The position numbers were made by a program, and so were the translations under genes. The notes under the pieces were generated by a model. That model was not told the DNA's origin. It did not search any database and was given only the letters and a program-made list of their open reading frames with translations. DNA of 64,000 nucleotides from Kibdelosporangium aridum (GTDB lineage Bacteria > Actinomycetota > Actinomycetes > Mycobacteriales > Pseudonocardiaceae), in contig NZ_FWXV01000013.1 in NCBI RefSeq assembly GCF_900176515.1, forward strand, positions 186,001-250,000. Direction: 5' to 3'. Positions 1 through 8,318 of the stretch are shown piece by piece (within the stretch, counting starts at the first letter, position 1; each line of letters begins with the position of its first letter).

Positions 1-1057
1 CGAGCACGGAATGCTGGATGTCGGCGACGGCAACCAGATCTACTGGGAACAGTGTGGAAATCCGTCCGGAAAGCCCGCCGTGGTCCTGCACGGCGGGCCC
101 GGGTCGGGGTGCACGCCGGGGATGCGGCGGTTCTTCGACCCGACGGCCTACCGGATCGTGTTGTTCGACCAGAGGAACTGCGGCCGGAGCACGCCGCACG
201 CCAGTGACCCGGCGACGGATCTGTCGGCGAACACGACCGACCGTCAAGTGGCCGACATCGAACTGCTGCGTACCAAACTGGGCATCGACCGCTGGTTGGT
301 CTTCGGTGCGTCGTGGGGATCGATGCTGGGGTTGGTGTACGCCCTGCGGCACCCGTCACGAGTGTCCGAAATGGTCCTGCTCGGCGTGGCCACCGGCCGC
401 GTCGCCGAAGTCGACCTGTTGATCAACGGTCTCGGCAGGGTGTTCCCCGAGGCGTACGCGAAGTTCCGTGCCGGGGTCAAGGCGGACGGCAACAACGTGG
501 CGGCGGAGTACCTGAAGCTGCTGTCCCACCCGGAATTCGAGGTACGGGACAAAGCGGCGAGGAACTGGTGCGACTGGGAGGACGCGATCATCCCGACATC
601 AGCGCCGAGCCTGAGATACGAGAGCCCGGAGTTCCGGATCTGCTTCGCCAGGCAGGTCACGCACTACTGGAGCCACGACTCGTTCGTCGAGGACGGCTAC
701 GTGCTGGACAACGCCTCGAAACTCGCCGGCATCCCAGGCGTTCTGGTCCAGGGCGCACTGGACATGACCAACCTGCTGGGCGGGCCTTGGCAGTTGCAGC
801 AAGCTTGGCCGGGCAGCGAGCTGGTGATCACGGATGCGGGCCATGACGCTCATTCACCCGGCATGGTCGAGGCCTTGATCGCCGCCACCGACCGCTTCCG
901 ACAACCCACCCGCGGGCCCGGCCCTCCCGCAACTCACCCACGGGCCCATCCCTCCCGCAACCCACCCACAAGGCCCACCCCTCGCGTAACCCCCACGAGC
1001 GCCGCCCCTCCCGCAACTCACCCACGAGGCCGCGCCCTCCTGCAACCCCACCCATGA
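1..1057 (+). CDS. pip: Proline iminopeptidase (5' partial) with repeat-derived C-terminal tail
   Basis: This is an alpha/beta hydrolase of the S33 family that releases N-terminal proline from peptides. The reading frame is open to the window edge (Glu-His-Gly before the first Met at 11). In the family a short segment precedes GMLDVGDGN, so the true start lies upstream. Counting from the Met at 11, the oxyanion region is HGGPGSG, the nucleophile Ser101 sits in GASWGS, and Asp251 and His278 (DAGHDAH) complete the triad. The family normally ends shortly after a segment like ALIAATDRFR. Here about 50 further Pro/Arg/Thr-rich residues follow. They are encoded by the imperfect repeats at 903-1070, which suggests loss of the original stop. 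The family call is firm; the tail is probably not functional. Confidence 0.9.
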   Translation, partial: EHGMLDVGDGNQIYWEQCGNPSGKPAVVLHGGPGSGCTPGMRRFFDPTAYRIVLFDQRNCGRSTPHASDPATDLSANTTDRQVADIELLRTKLGIDRWLVFGASWGSMLGLVYALRHPSRVSEMVLLGVATGRVAEVDLLINGLGRVFPEAYAKFRAGVKADGNNVAAEYLKLLSHPEFEVRDKAARNWCDWEDAIIPTSAPSLRYESPEFRICFARQVTHYWSHDSFVEDGYVLDNASKLAGIPGVLVQGALDMTNLLGGPWQLQQAWPGSELVITDAGHDAHSPGMVEALIAATDRFRQPTRGPGPPATHPRAHPSRNPPTRPTPRVTPTSAAPPATHPRGRALLQPHP

Positions 1058-1070
1058 GGTCCGCCCCTCC
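903..1070. repeat. Imperfect ~29-bp GC-rich tandem repeats
   Basis: Five to six diverged units share a core like CCCTCCCGCAACTCACCCA, followed by a short variable piece such as CGAGGCC. On the minus strand the units are G-rich (runs of GGG and GGGG), so G-quadruplex formation is conceivable. The array overlaps the last ~50 codons of the iminopeptidase frame. Confidence 0.7.
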
Positions 1071-1098
1071 CGACAAAACCCGCCATCCAGGGGAGCCC
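1071..1098 (+). repeat. Short dispersed element, copy 1 (CGACAAA..CCAGGGGA)
   Basis: This 28-bp element contains CGACAAA, CCCGCCA and CCAGGGGA. It matches the sequence at 21736-21762 at about 25 positions with one gap. In both places it lies just 3' of a gene, directly after a CCCACC-rich repeat tract. A shorter relative lies at about 1217-1239. Confidence 0.6.
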
Positions 1099-1236
1099 TT
1101 GATTCAACGCTATCGCAGGGGTACGACAGTTTTGGGTCGGCGCTGACCGTTCATGCTGGCCAGACCCGCATGAACACCGCCACCGACGCCTCCGGTAACC
1201 GAGCCCCGCCCTCCCCACAAACCCCATCCGGGGAGC

Positions 1237-1347
1237 CCCAAAGGCGGACCGGCGGACATCGCCGACGTCGTCGCGTTCGTGGCCTCTTCGGACGCTCGCC
1301 AGGGCCGTGGCCAGGACCTCGACGCGACCGGTGGCTCACGTCTCTGA
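1237..1347 (+). pseudogene. Short-chain dehydrogenase/reductase relic (C-terminal 37 codons)
   Basis: The frame ending in TGA at 1345-1347 reads DIADVVAFVASSDAR and then GQDLDATGGSRL. This is the characteristic C-terminal end of classical SDR oxidoreductases (DIAdvVaFLaSddA..vtGqnidatGG). There is no upstream Rossmann TGxxxGxG segment. The frame passes into the CACAAACCCC..GGGGAGCCCC element at about 1217-1239. Only the last ~37 codons of a ~250-codon gene remain, so this is a deletion remnant. Confidence 0.75.
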
Positions 1348-1422
1348 TACCCGCGCGTGTATACCGTGTGGCGAGTGCCCCTAGAGTGAACCCGACACAA
1401 AGGGCAGGAGCAGGGGGTTTCA

Positions 1423-2463
1423 GTGACTGAATCAGGTGGATGGTCGTCACCCGACGACCAGTCCCGCAGACCACAGGATCCCCCCGCCGGGCAGCAGCCG
1501 CCGTACCCGATGCCGCCGCCTCCGCAGCAGTGGGGCCCGCCGCCCGCGGCCAAGCCTGGGGTCATCCCGTTGCGGCCGTTGGGGTTGGGCGAGATCCTCG
1601 ACGGTGCGATCGCCGCCATCCGCAGCTACCCCAAGCAGATGCTCGGGGTGTCGGCGCTGGTGTCGACGATCTCCAACCTGCTGTTGGTCGGCGTCATGTT
1701 CTTCATGATCTACCAGACCGACTGGCTCTACACCACGCTGCCGCTGTCGGCCGACGAAGGCGACCGTGCCATCGCGGAACTGCAGGCCACGCTGATCCTC
1801 ACGATTCCGTCGATCGTCATCACGATGCTGGTCGGCACGTTCCTCAACGGTGTGCTGACCGTCGTGATGGGCAAGGCGGTGCTCGGCCAGCCGGTCACCG
1901 TCGGCGAGGCGTGGAACCACATCAAGCCGCGGTTCGGCGCCCTGCTCGGCCTGAGCGTGCTGTACACCCTGATCGTCATCGTCGGCACGGTTCTCCTGGT
2001 CATCCCGGGCATCTGGCTGTACGTCCTGCTCAGCCTGGCCAGCACGGCGCTGATCCTGGAAGGTGCCACGGTCGGCAAGGCGTTCGGCCGGTCACGGCTG
2101 CTGGTCACCGGCGCGTGGTGGCGCACGTGCGGCATCCTGCTGCTCGCCGTGATCATGGCCAGCCTGCTCGCCCAGATCGTGCAGATCCCGCTGATCCTGG
2201 CCGGTGGCGGGCTGAACGCCGCGACCGGCGGCGGGTTCGAGCCGAACAACGACCTCATGCTGCTGCTCACCGCACTGGCCGGGATCATCGCGGAGACCAT
2301 CACCCGGCCGTTCACCTCCGGCGTGACCACGCTGATCTACATCGACCGCCGGATGCGCCGCGAGGGCATGGACATCGAACTGGCCCGTCAGGCAGGTGTC
2401 ACGCCGCCGCAATACCCGCAGCAGCAGCAATACCCACCGCAACAACCACCGACGGCCTGGTGA
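1423..2463 (+). CDS. GPDPase-like membrane-domain protein
   Basis: This is a 346-residue integral membrane protein with a Pro/Gln-rich N-terminus (residues 15-42). The segment LRPLGLGEILDGAIAAIRSY (48-67) is typical of actinobacterial glycerophosphoryl-diester phosphodiesterase membrane-domain proteins. Hydrophobic segments lie near 73-97, 118-145, 172-210, 229-252 and 275-297, and the C-terminal tail is Pro/Gln-rich. The GTG start follows an AGGAG-type ribosome site at about 1406. It heads the conserved DUF4129-DUF4350-MoxR-DUF58 cluster and overlaps the next gene by 4 bases. No enzymatic residues are recognisable; a structural or scaffolding role is inferred. Confidence 0.8.
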   Translation: MTESGGWSSPDDQSRRPQDPPAGQQPPYPMPPPPQQWGPPPAAKPGVIPLRPLGLGEILDGAIAAIRSYPKQMLGVSALVSTISNLLLVGVMFFMIYQTDWLYTTLPLSADEGDRAIAELQATLILTIPSIVITMLVGTFLNGVLTVVMGKAVLGQPVTVGEAWNHIKPRFGALLGLSVLYTLIVIVGTVLLVIPGIWLYVLLSLASTALILEGATVGKAFGRSRLLVTGAWWRTCGILLLAVIMASLLAQIVQIPLILAGGGLNAATGGGFEPNNDLMLLLTALAGIIAETITRPFTSGVTTLIYIDRRMRREGMDIELARQAGVTPPQYPQQQQYPPQQPPTAW

Positions 2464-3068
2464 ACAACACCGACATCCCGGTCGACATCGGCCGCGACGC
2501 AGCACGCGACGCGGCCGTCCGGGAGCTGTCCGACCCCGCGTACCAAGACGCAGAACCCTCGTTGTTCGTGCGGTTCCTGAATTGGCTGGTGGACCGGTTC
2601 ATGGCGCTGCTGGAAGGTGCCGCGAGCGTGGTCCCCGGCGGGATCGCCGGCTTGGTCGTCCTGCTCGCTCTCATCGTCGCCGTGATCGTGATCATCCGGC
2701 TGCGGGTCGGGAAACTCGCCCGCACCGCGAGCGCGTCCGTGTTCACCGGGCGCAAGCTGACGGCGGCCGACCACCGGCGGGCGGCCGAAGCCGCTGAGGC
2801 GCAAGGGGATCTCGCCGAGGCCGTGCGGGAACGCTTCCGGGCGATCGTGCGTGGCCTGGAAGAGCGTGGTGTTCTCGATGAACGCTCCGGGCGGACGGTC
2901 GACGAGGTCGCGCACGCCGCGGGCGCCAGACTTCCGGACTACGCCAACGCATTGCGCGCCGCGGCGAGGCTGTTCGACGACGTCTGGTACGGCGGCCGTG
3001 AGACCACTGTGGACGAATACCGGCGGCTGGTCGACCTCGACCTCGCATTGGACGGCGCCCGCCGATGA
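2460..3068 (+). CDS. DUF4129 domain-containing membrane protein
   Basis: The GTG start at 2460 overlaps the upstream TGA (GTGA), indicating translational coupling. The 202-residue product has a hydrophobic segment around residues 62-82 (IAGLVVLLALIVAVIVIIRL). A cytoplasmic C-terminal DUF4129 domain follows, including the conserved REAFRAIVR-like stretch (RERFRAIVRGLEERG) and the TVDEVA..AARLFDDVWYG pattern. In actinobacteria DUF4129 proteins sit with MoxR and DUF58 genes, as here, and the family is often linked to transglutaminase-like proteins. The molecular function is unknown. Confidence 0.85.
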   Translation: MNNTDIPVDIGRDAARDAAVRELSDPAYQDAEPSLFVRFLNWLVDRFMALLEGAASVVPGGIAGLVVLLALIVAVIVIIRLRVGKLARTASASVFTGRKLTAADHRRAAEAAEAQGDLAEAVRERFRAIVRGLEERGVLDERSGRTVDEVAHAAGARLPDYANALRAAARLFDDVWYGGRETTVDEYRRLVDLDLALDGARR

Positions 3069-4195
3069 GTACCTCGCTTTCCCCTGACTACAAGCGGATC
3101 TGGCGCGCTGCCCGTGGCCCGGTCATTGTCGGGCTGATCATCGTGGCTGCCGCGATCGTGATCGCCTTGGCGCGCGGCGGCGGTGAGGATGGCGCGCTGG
3201 ACCCCGATTCGGTCTCGCCGCAGGGCAGCCGCGCCATCGCCAGACTGCTCGAACAACAAGGCGTCCAGATCCGTCAGGTCGGTTCGATCGCGGACGCCTA
3301 CGACGCGGTCACCGGGGACAGCACCTTGCTGATCACCCAGCCGAACTGGCTGACGGTGGAGCAGTTGGAGACTTTGCGCGAGCAAGCCGGGGCGACGGTC
3401 ACGATCGGAGCCACGGATGGGGCTCTGGTCGGGTTGGCTCCGTCCACGCGGCGAGAAATCCTCGTTGAGCCACAGAACCGGCAACCGGGCTGTGGCTTCG
3501 ACGCCGCTGGTGTCGTCTACATCGGAGGCGTGACCTACGACGGGCCAACCCGTTGCTACGACGGCGCCGTAGTGCGCGACGGCGACGTCACGCTGCTTGG
3601 TGACGCCGCGCCAGTGGTGAACGACACCCTTGACCAAGAAGGCAATGCCGCGCTGGGGTTGCGGGTTCTCGGTCAGCACCGGCAGCTCGTCTGGTACATG
3701 CCCACGTTGGCCGATGCCGCGGCCGGCGGCGGTGGTGGCGGCGACCGCGACGCCGAAGGCAGTGGGCTGGAAAGCTTGTACAGCCTGGTGCCCGGCGGAT
3801 GGTGGTTCGGGCTCGGTCAAGTGGCCGTCGCAGTCCTGCTTTTCATGGCATGGCGGGCTCGCCGCCTCGGTCCGATCGTCACCGAGCCGCTGCCGGTTGT
3901 CGTACGGGCAGCGGAAACCACCGAAGGACGGGCCAGGCTCTACCGGCGGGCCAAAGCGACCGACCACGCCGCGGACGCGTTGCGGCGCGCCACGATCGGC
4001 AAGCTGATCCCGCTGCTGGGCCTGCCTTCCGACGCGACGCCCGCGGCGATCACCGAAAGTGTCACCGCCCGGACCGGGCGGCCCGGGGTGGAGGTGCACG
4101 CCGTCCTTTTCGGACCGCCACCCACGACGGAACAAGCGCTCGTTCAGATCGCGGACGATCTGGATGCCTTGCTGAATGAGGTAGGTTCACGCTGA
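3065..4195 (+). CDS. DUF4350 domain-containing membrane protein
   Basis: This 376-residue protein starts at ATG 3065, overlapping the preceding stop (ATGA). An N-terminal transmembrane helix lies at about 18-37. The extracytoplasmic DUF4350 domain follows (SPQGSRAIARLLEQQGVQI at ~50-68, then an LLITQPNWL beta-strand). A second helix lies at about 241-262 (FGLGQVAVAVLLFMAWRARR), with a cytoplasmic tail. DUF4350 has a glutamine-amidotransferase-like fold in related proteins, but no catalytic Cys is evident. Its position between DUF4129 and MoxR matches the conserved cluster. Its biochemical role is unknown. Confidence 0.85.
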   Translation: MSTSLSPDYKRIWRAARGPVIVGLIIVAAAIVIALARGGGEDGALDPDSVSPQGSRAIARLLEQQGVQIRQVGSIADAYDAVTGDSTLLITQPNWLTVEQLETLREQAGATVTIGATDGALVGLAPSTRREILVEPQNRQPGCGFDAAGVVYIGGVTYDGPTRCYDGAVVRDGDVTLLGDAAPVVNDTLDQEGNAALGLRVLGQHRQLVWYMPTLADAAAGGGGGGDRDAEGSGLESLYSLVPGGWWFGLGQVAVAVLLFMAWRARRLGPIVTEPLPVVVRAAETTEGRARLYRRAKATDHAADALRRATIGKLIPLLGLPSDATPAAITESVTARTGRPGVEVHAVLFGPPPTTEQALVQIADDLDALLNEVGSR

Positions 4196-5145
4196 TGGGA
4201 AACTCACGCGAGGCGCTGATCGCGCTGCGATCCGAGGTCGGCAAGGCGGTGGTCGGCAACGACGCCGCGGTCACCGGCCTGATCATCGCGTTGCTGTGCC
4301 GCGGTCACGTGCTGCTCGAAGGCGTGCCGGGTGTGGCGAAGACGTTGCTGGTGCGGGCTTTGGCGACCGCGCTCGACCTGAAGAACGCGCGGGTGCAGTT
4401 CACGCCGGACCTGATGCCCGGTGACGTGACCGGGTCGATCGTCTACGACCCGCACAAGGCCGACTTCGTGTTCCGCGAAGGACCGGTGTTCACCAGCCTG
4501 CTGATCGCCGACGAGATCAACCGCACCCCGCCGAAGACCCAGTCGGCGCTGCTGGAGGCGATGGAGGAGCGGCAGGTCTCGATCGACGGTACGCCAAGGC
4601 CGTTGCCCGACCCGTTCATCGTGATCGCGACCCAGAACCCGGTCGAGTACGAGGGCACGTACCCGCTGCCCGAAGCCCAGCTGGACCGGTTCCTGTTGAA
4701 GCTGACCATGCCGACGCCGTCCCGTGAGGACGAAGTCGGCATCCTGACCCGGCACGCGGCCGGGTTCGACCCGCGGGACCTGACCGCCGCCGGGATCCAG
4801 CCGGTGGCCAGCAAAGCCGACCTCGACGAAGGCCGGGCCGCGGTCCGGTCGTTGACCGTGCACGAGCAGGTTCTCGCGTACATTGTGGACATCTGCCGGG
4901 CGACTCGCAGCTCACCCGCTGTGCGTCTCGGTGTCTCGCCGCGTGGTGCGACGGCGTTGCTCGCGGCTGCCCGCGCGTGGGCGTGGCTGTCCGGCCGGGA
5001 GTACGTGACGCCGGACGACGTGAAAGCGTTGGCGCGTCCCGCTTTGCGGCACCGTCTCGAACTGCGGCCGGAGGCCGAGCTCGAAGGCGCGACCACCGAT
5101 GGGGTGCTGGACGGCGTGCTCGCTGCCGTGCCGGTGCCCCGCTAG
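4195..5145 (+). CDS. MoxR-family AAA+ ATPase
   Basis: This 316-residue AAA+ ATPase has Walker A GVPGVAKT (residues 43-50), Walker B LLIADEINR (~103-111) with PPKTQSALLEAMEERQV, and the sensor segment ATQNPVEYEGTYPLPEAQLD. The arginine-rich C-terminal lid is intact. MoxR ATPases act as chaperone-like factors with VWA-type partners; the DUF58 protein encoded 5 bases downstream is the likely partner. The start codon overlaps the previous stop by one base. Assignment to the family is firm; the substrate is unknown. Confidence 0.95.
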   Translation: MGNSREALIALRSEVGKAVVGNDAAVTGLIIALLCRGHVLLEGVPGVAKTLLVRALATALDLKNARVQFTPDLMPGDVTGSIVYDPHKADFVFREGPVFTSLLIADEINRTPPKTQSALLEAMEERQVSIDGTPRPLPDPFIVIATQNPVEYEGTYPLPEAQLDRFLLKLTMPTPSREDEVGILTRHAAGFDPRDLTAAGIQPVASKADLDEGRAAVRSLTVHEQVLAYIVDICRATRSSPAVRLGVSPRGATALLAAARAWAWLSGREYVTPDDVKALARPALRHRLELRPEAELEGATTDGVLDGVLAAVPVPR

Positions 5146-5150
5146 CGCCG

Positions 5151-6443
5151 ATGGCGATCAGCGGGCGCGCGGGGCTGCTCGCTCTGCTCAGCGCCCTTGT
5201 CGTTGGTTTCCTGATTCCTTCGTGGGCCGGGATTTTCCTGGTCACTGGGCTGATCGTGGCCGCGATGCTGATCGACCTCGCGCTGGCGGGATCGGTCCGC
5301 GCCTTGACGTTCTCGCGTGGCGGCACCCGGGCAGTGCGGCTCGGCGAGCCTGCCGAAGTGACGTTGACCGTGGTGAACCCGGGCAACGCCAGGGTTCGTG
5401 GTGTGCTGCGGGACGCGTGGCCGCCCAGCGCGGGCGCGCAGGACCGGCACGCGCTGGACATTCCCGGCGGCGGCCAGCAGACCGTGACCACGGCGCTGCT
5501 GCCGACTCGGCGCGGCGACCGGATGGCAGAGCGGGTCACGGTTCGGGCGTTCGGGCCGCTGGGTTTGGCGGCACGGCAGGGATCGCACAGCGTTCCGTGG
5601 ACTGTGCGGGCGTTGCCGCCGTTCACCAGTCGCAAGCACTTGCCGTCCCGGCTGGACCGGTTGCGCGACCTCGACGGCAGGCTGCGGACACTGGCTCGCG
5701 GCCAAGGCACCGAGTTCGACTCGCTGCGGTCCTATGTGGCCGGTGACGATGTGCGCTCGATCGACTGGCGCGCAACGGCTCGCTCAGCGGACGTGATGAT
5801 CCGGACGTGGCGGCCGGAACGCGACCGGCACCTGATGGTCGTGCTGGACACCGGCCGCACGTCCGCCGGACGCGTCGGCGACATTCCCCGTCTCGACGCC
5901 TCGATGGACGCCGCGTTGCTGTTGGCCGCGCTGGCCGCACGAGCCGGTGACCGCGTCGACTTCATCGCCTACGACCGGCAGGTACGGGCCAGCGTGCAGG
6001 GCTCGTCGGCCGCAGACCTGTTGCCCGCCTTGGTCAACAGCATGGCGCCGTTGCAGCCGACATTGGTGGAGTCGGACGCGTCCGGCATCGCCGCTGAGGT
6101 GCTGCGCCGCAGCCGACGACGCTCGCTGGTCGTGTTGCTGACCGGGTTGGACCCAGATCCGTTGGAACAAGGGCTGTTGCCAATCCTGCACACGTTGACG
6201 TCACGCCATATGGTGCTGATCGCGTCCGTCGCGGACCCACGGATCAGCGAGATGGCCAGCGCTCGTGGCGACGCCGAAGCCGTGTTCGACGCGGCCGCGG
6301 CAGCACGCGCGATGCAAGAGCGTGAACATGTCGCGGGTTTGCTGCGGCGTCGTGGCGTGGAAGTCGTCGACGCCACACCGGACGAGCTCGCTCCAGCCCT
6401 CGCGGACGCGTACTTGGCGCTGAAAGCCGCTGGCAGGCTCTAG
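5151..6443 (+). CDS. DUF58 domain-containing protein
   Basis: I place the start at ATG 5151, five bases after the moxR stop, rather than at an in-frame upstream ATG inside moxR. The product (430 residues) begins with two closely spaced hydrophobic segments (about 7-45). The DUF58 signature SYVAGDDVRSIDWRATAR follows at ~193-210, then a VWA-like fold opening with MVVLDTGRTS. DUF58 proteins are the usual partners of MoxR ATPases. The gene converges with the minus-strand SpoIIM gene and the two ends overlap by 4 bases. Confidence 0.92.
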   Translation: MAISGRAGLLALLSALVVGFLIPSWAGIFLVTGLIVAAMLIDLALAGSVRALTFSRGGTRAVRLGEPAEVTLTVVNPGNARVRGVLRDAWPPSAGAQDRHALDIPGGGQQTVTTALLPTRRGDRMAERVTVRAFGPLGLAARQGSHSVPWTVRALPPFTSRKHLPSRLDRLRDLDGRLRTLARGQGTEFDSLRSYVAGDDVRSIDWRATARSADVMIRTWRPERDRHLMVVLDTGRTSAGRVGDIPRLDASMDAALLLAALAARAGDRVDFIAYDRQVRASVQGSSAADLLPALVNSMAPLQPTLVESDASGIAAEVLRRSRRRSLVVLLTGLDPDPLEQGLLPILHTLTSRHMVLIASVADPRISEMASARGDAEAVFDAAAAARAMQEREHVAGLLRRRGVEVVDATPDELAPALADAYLALKAAGRL

Positions 6444-7447
6444 GCGGCTGTCGGCAGCTTGTCGCCCGCGTACTTCGCGTCGACGTCGCCGGTCTCGCCA
6501 GCGTGAGCGGCGCGACGGCCGATGATGAACACGTACGCCAGGAACGCCAGCTCGGCGACCACGCCGATGCCGATCCGCGCCCACGTCGGCAGGCCCGACG
6601 GGGTCACGAACGCCTCGATGACGCCGGAAATGCCCAGCACACACGCCAACCCGAGTACGACGACGACCACCGGCCTGCCCTCTTCCGCAAGCGCTTGCGG
6701 ACGGGTCCGGCCGCGCGGGTCGATGACCGTCCAGCCGAGCTTCAGCCCGATGCCGGCGGCCACGAACACCGCGGTCAGTTCGAGCAGGCCATGCGGCGTG
6801 ATCAGGCCGAGGAAGACGTCACCGCGCCCGACGGACATCATCAAGCCGCCGCCGATGCCGACGTTCACCGCGTTCATCCACAGCATGTAGATCACCGGCA
6901 GGCCCAGCAGCACACCGAGCATCAGGCACGCCGCGGCCACCCAGGCGTTGTTGGTCCAGACACCCGCGGCGAAGGAAGCGGCCGGTTTGCTGGAGTAGTA
7001 GTTCTCGAACTCGCCGCCCGGCTTGGTCATCTCCCTGATCTCGTCCGGCGCGTAAATGCTCGCTTGGACTTGCGGGTCGCCCGCGATCCACAGCGCGATC
7101 AACGCGGTGACCCCGATGAACAGCAGACCCGTCGGCACCCACCAACGCCAGCCCAGGTACAAGGCGGCAGGCAGTCGCCGGGAGAAGAACAAGCCGATCT
7201 CACGCCACGCTGGGCTGTGCGTGCCGGTGATCGCCGAACGGGCCCGCGCGACGAGCGTGGACAACCGGCCGATCAGCGCGGGATCGGGCAGCTCGGTCCG
7301 CACGATCGACAGGTGCGTCGCGGTGCGCTGGTACAGCCGGACCATCTCGTCGGCCTCGGCGCCGCGCACGGATCCACCGCGCCGGACCAGCTCGGCCAGC
7401 CGGTCCCACTCCGCACGGTGTGCCGCGACGAACAAATCGATGTCCAC
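6440..7447 (-). CDS. Stage II sporulation protein M-like (DUF95) membrane protein
   Basis: This 335-residue protein starts MDIDLFVAAHRAEWDRLAELV, the conserved beginning of actinobacterial SpoIIM/DUF95 proteins. A cytoplasmic N-terminal ~100 residues is followed by about five membrane segments (near 113-135, 170-200, 215-240, 275-297 and 300-320). In Bacillus, SpoIIM belongs to the engulfment DMP complex. In actinomycetes this homologue is always next to RDD and MoxR/DUF58 genes and is not shown to be sporulation-specific. It is divergent from the RDD gene, with only ~35 bp between the starts. Confidence 0.9.
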   Translation of the reverse strand: MDIDLFVAAHRAEWDRLAELVRRGGSVRGAEADEMVRLYQRTATHLSIVRTELPDPALIGRLSTLVARARSAITGTHSPAWREIGLFFSRRLPAALYLGWRWWVPTGLLFIGVTALIALWIAGDPQVQASIYAPDEIREMTKPGGEFENYYSSKPAASFAAGVWTNNAWVAAACLMLGVLLGLPVIYMLWMNAVNVGIGGGLMMSVGRGDVFLGLITPHGLLELTAVFVAAGIGLKLGWTVIDPRGRTRPQALAEEGRPVVVVVLGLACVLGISGVIEAFVTPSGLPTWARIGIGVVAELAFLAYVFIIGRRAAHAGETGDVDAKYAGDKLPTAA

Positions 7448-7482
7448 ACCCCGTACTATTCCGCATTGACCAGGGGGTGGGC

Positions 7483-8316
7483 ATGTCAGATCTAGTCAGC
7501 GGCGAGGCAGTGCTGCTGGAGATGCGGGTGGCCAGGCTGGCCAGCCGCGGTCTGGCGTTCGCTCTCGACGTGCTGATCCAGTTCTTCACCCTGCTGATCC
7601 TGTTCCTGGTGCTCGGCGCGGCCGGTCTGGTCGGGTTCGACGGCGCGCTGCAGTCCGCGACCACGCTCGTCGGCCTGGTCCTCGTACTGGTCGGCTACCC
7701 GGTGCTGGCCGAGACGCTGACCCGGGGGAAGACGATCGGCAAAGCCGCTGCGGGCCTGCGTGTGGTGCGGATGGACGGCGGGCCGATCCGGTTCCGGCAC
7801 GCGCTTGTCCGTGGCCTCGCCGGGTTCTTCGTCGACTTCTGGGGTGTGGGGCTGTTCGGAGCGGTCGCGGTGATCGTGTCGCTGTCGTCCCGCAACAGCC
7901 AGCGAGTCGGGGACATGCTCGCGGGCACGTTGGTGATCCGGGAACGCATTCCCGAACAGGCCGTGGCTCCGGTCTACATGCCGCCGCCGCTCGCCGGGTG
8001 GGCGACCACGCAGAACGTCTCAGGCCTGCCCAACGACCTCGCGCTGGCCATCCGCCAGTACCTCGGCAGGCTGCACGAACTGGCCCCGGAAGCCGCACAC
8101 AACCTGGGCAACCGGCTCGCCGCCGAGGTCAGTGCACGCCTGGACAGCCCGGTGCCGCCCAACGTCCCGATCCCGGAGTACCTGGCGGCGATCCTGGCCG
8201 AGCGGCGCACCCGCGAAGAAGCCCGGAAGACTCAGCAGCAGCAATATCGGCCGCAGGATCCACAACCCGCCGCAGAACCGCCGTCGCAGGACAACCCGTT
8301 CGCGCCGCCAAGCTGA
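7483..8316 (+). CDS. RDD family membrane protein
   Basis: The start is ATG 7483, preceded by CAGGGGGTGGGC; upstream in-frame codons overlap the divergent SpoIIM gene. The product has 277 residues. The RDD signature residues are visible (LASRGLAFALDVLIQF with Arg/Asp, and later RNSQRVGDMLAGTLVI). Three hydrophobic segments lie in the first 150 residues. A hydrophilic Gln/Pro-rich cytoplasmic tail follows (RTREEARKTQQQQYRPQ). RDD proteins have been proposed as small transporters or membrane anchors. The function here is inferred only from the conserved neighbourhood. Confidence 0.9.
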   Translation: MSDLVSGEAVLLEMRVARLASRGLAFALDVLIQFFTLLILFLVLGAAGLVGFDGALQSATTLVGLVLVLVGYPVLAETLTRGKTIGKAAAGLRVVRMDGGPIRFRHALVRGLAGFFVDFWGVGLFGAVAVIVSLSSRNSQRVGDMLAGTLVIRERIPEQAVAPVYMPPPLAGWATTQNVSGLPNDLALAIRQYLGRLHELAPEAAHNLGNRLAAEVSARLDSPVPPNVPIPEYLAAILAERRTREEARKTQQQQYRPQDPQPAAEPPSQDNPFAPPS

Positions 8317-8318
8317 TT

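Larger units (their letters stand above)
1058..1422. other. Intergenic region between pip and the membrane cluster
   Basis: These 365 bp hold the first copy of the CGACAAA/CCAGGGGA element (1071-1098), a perfect 8-bp inverted repeat (GTTCATGC 1149-1156, GCATGAAC 1168-1175, 11-nt loop), a third diverged copy of the element (about 1217-1239), the 3' relic of a short-chain dehydrogenase (1237-1347), and presumably the promoter of the gene starting at 1423. A possible -10 hexamer TATACC lies near 1359, but this is weak. Confidence 0.6.

Noticed and set aside
4977..5150. Upstream start for the DUF58 gene
   Set aside because: It lies inside moxR, and the family begins at the membrane segment after ATG 5151.
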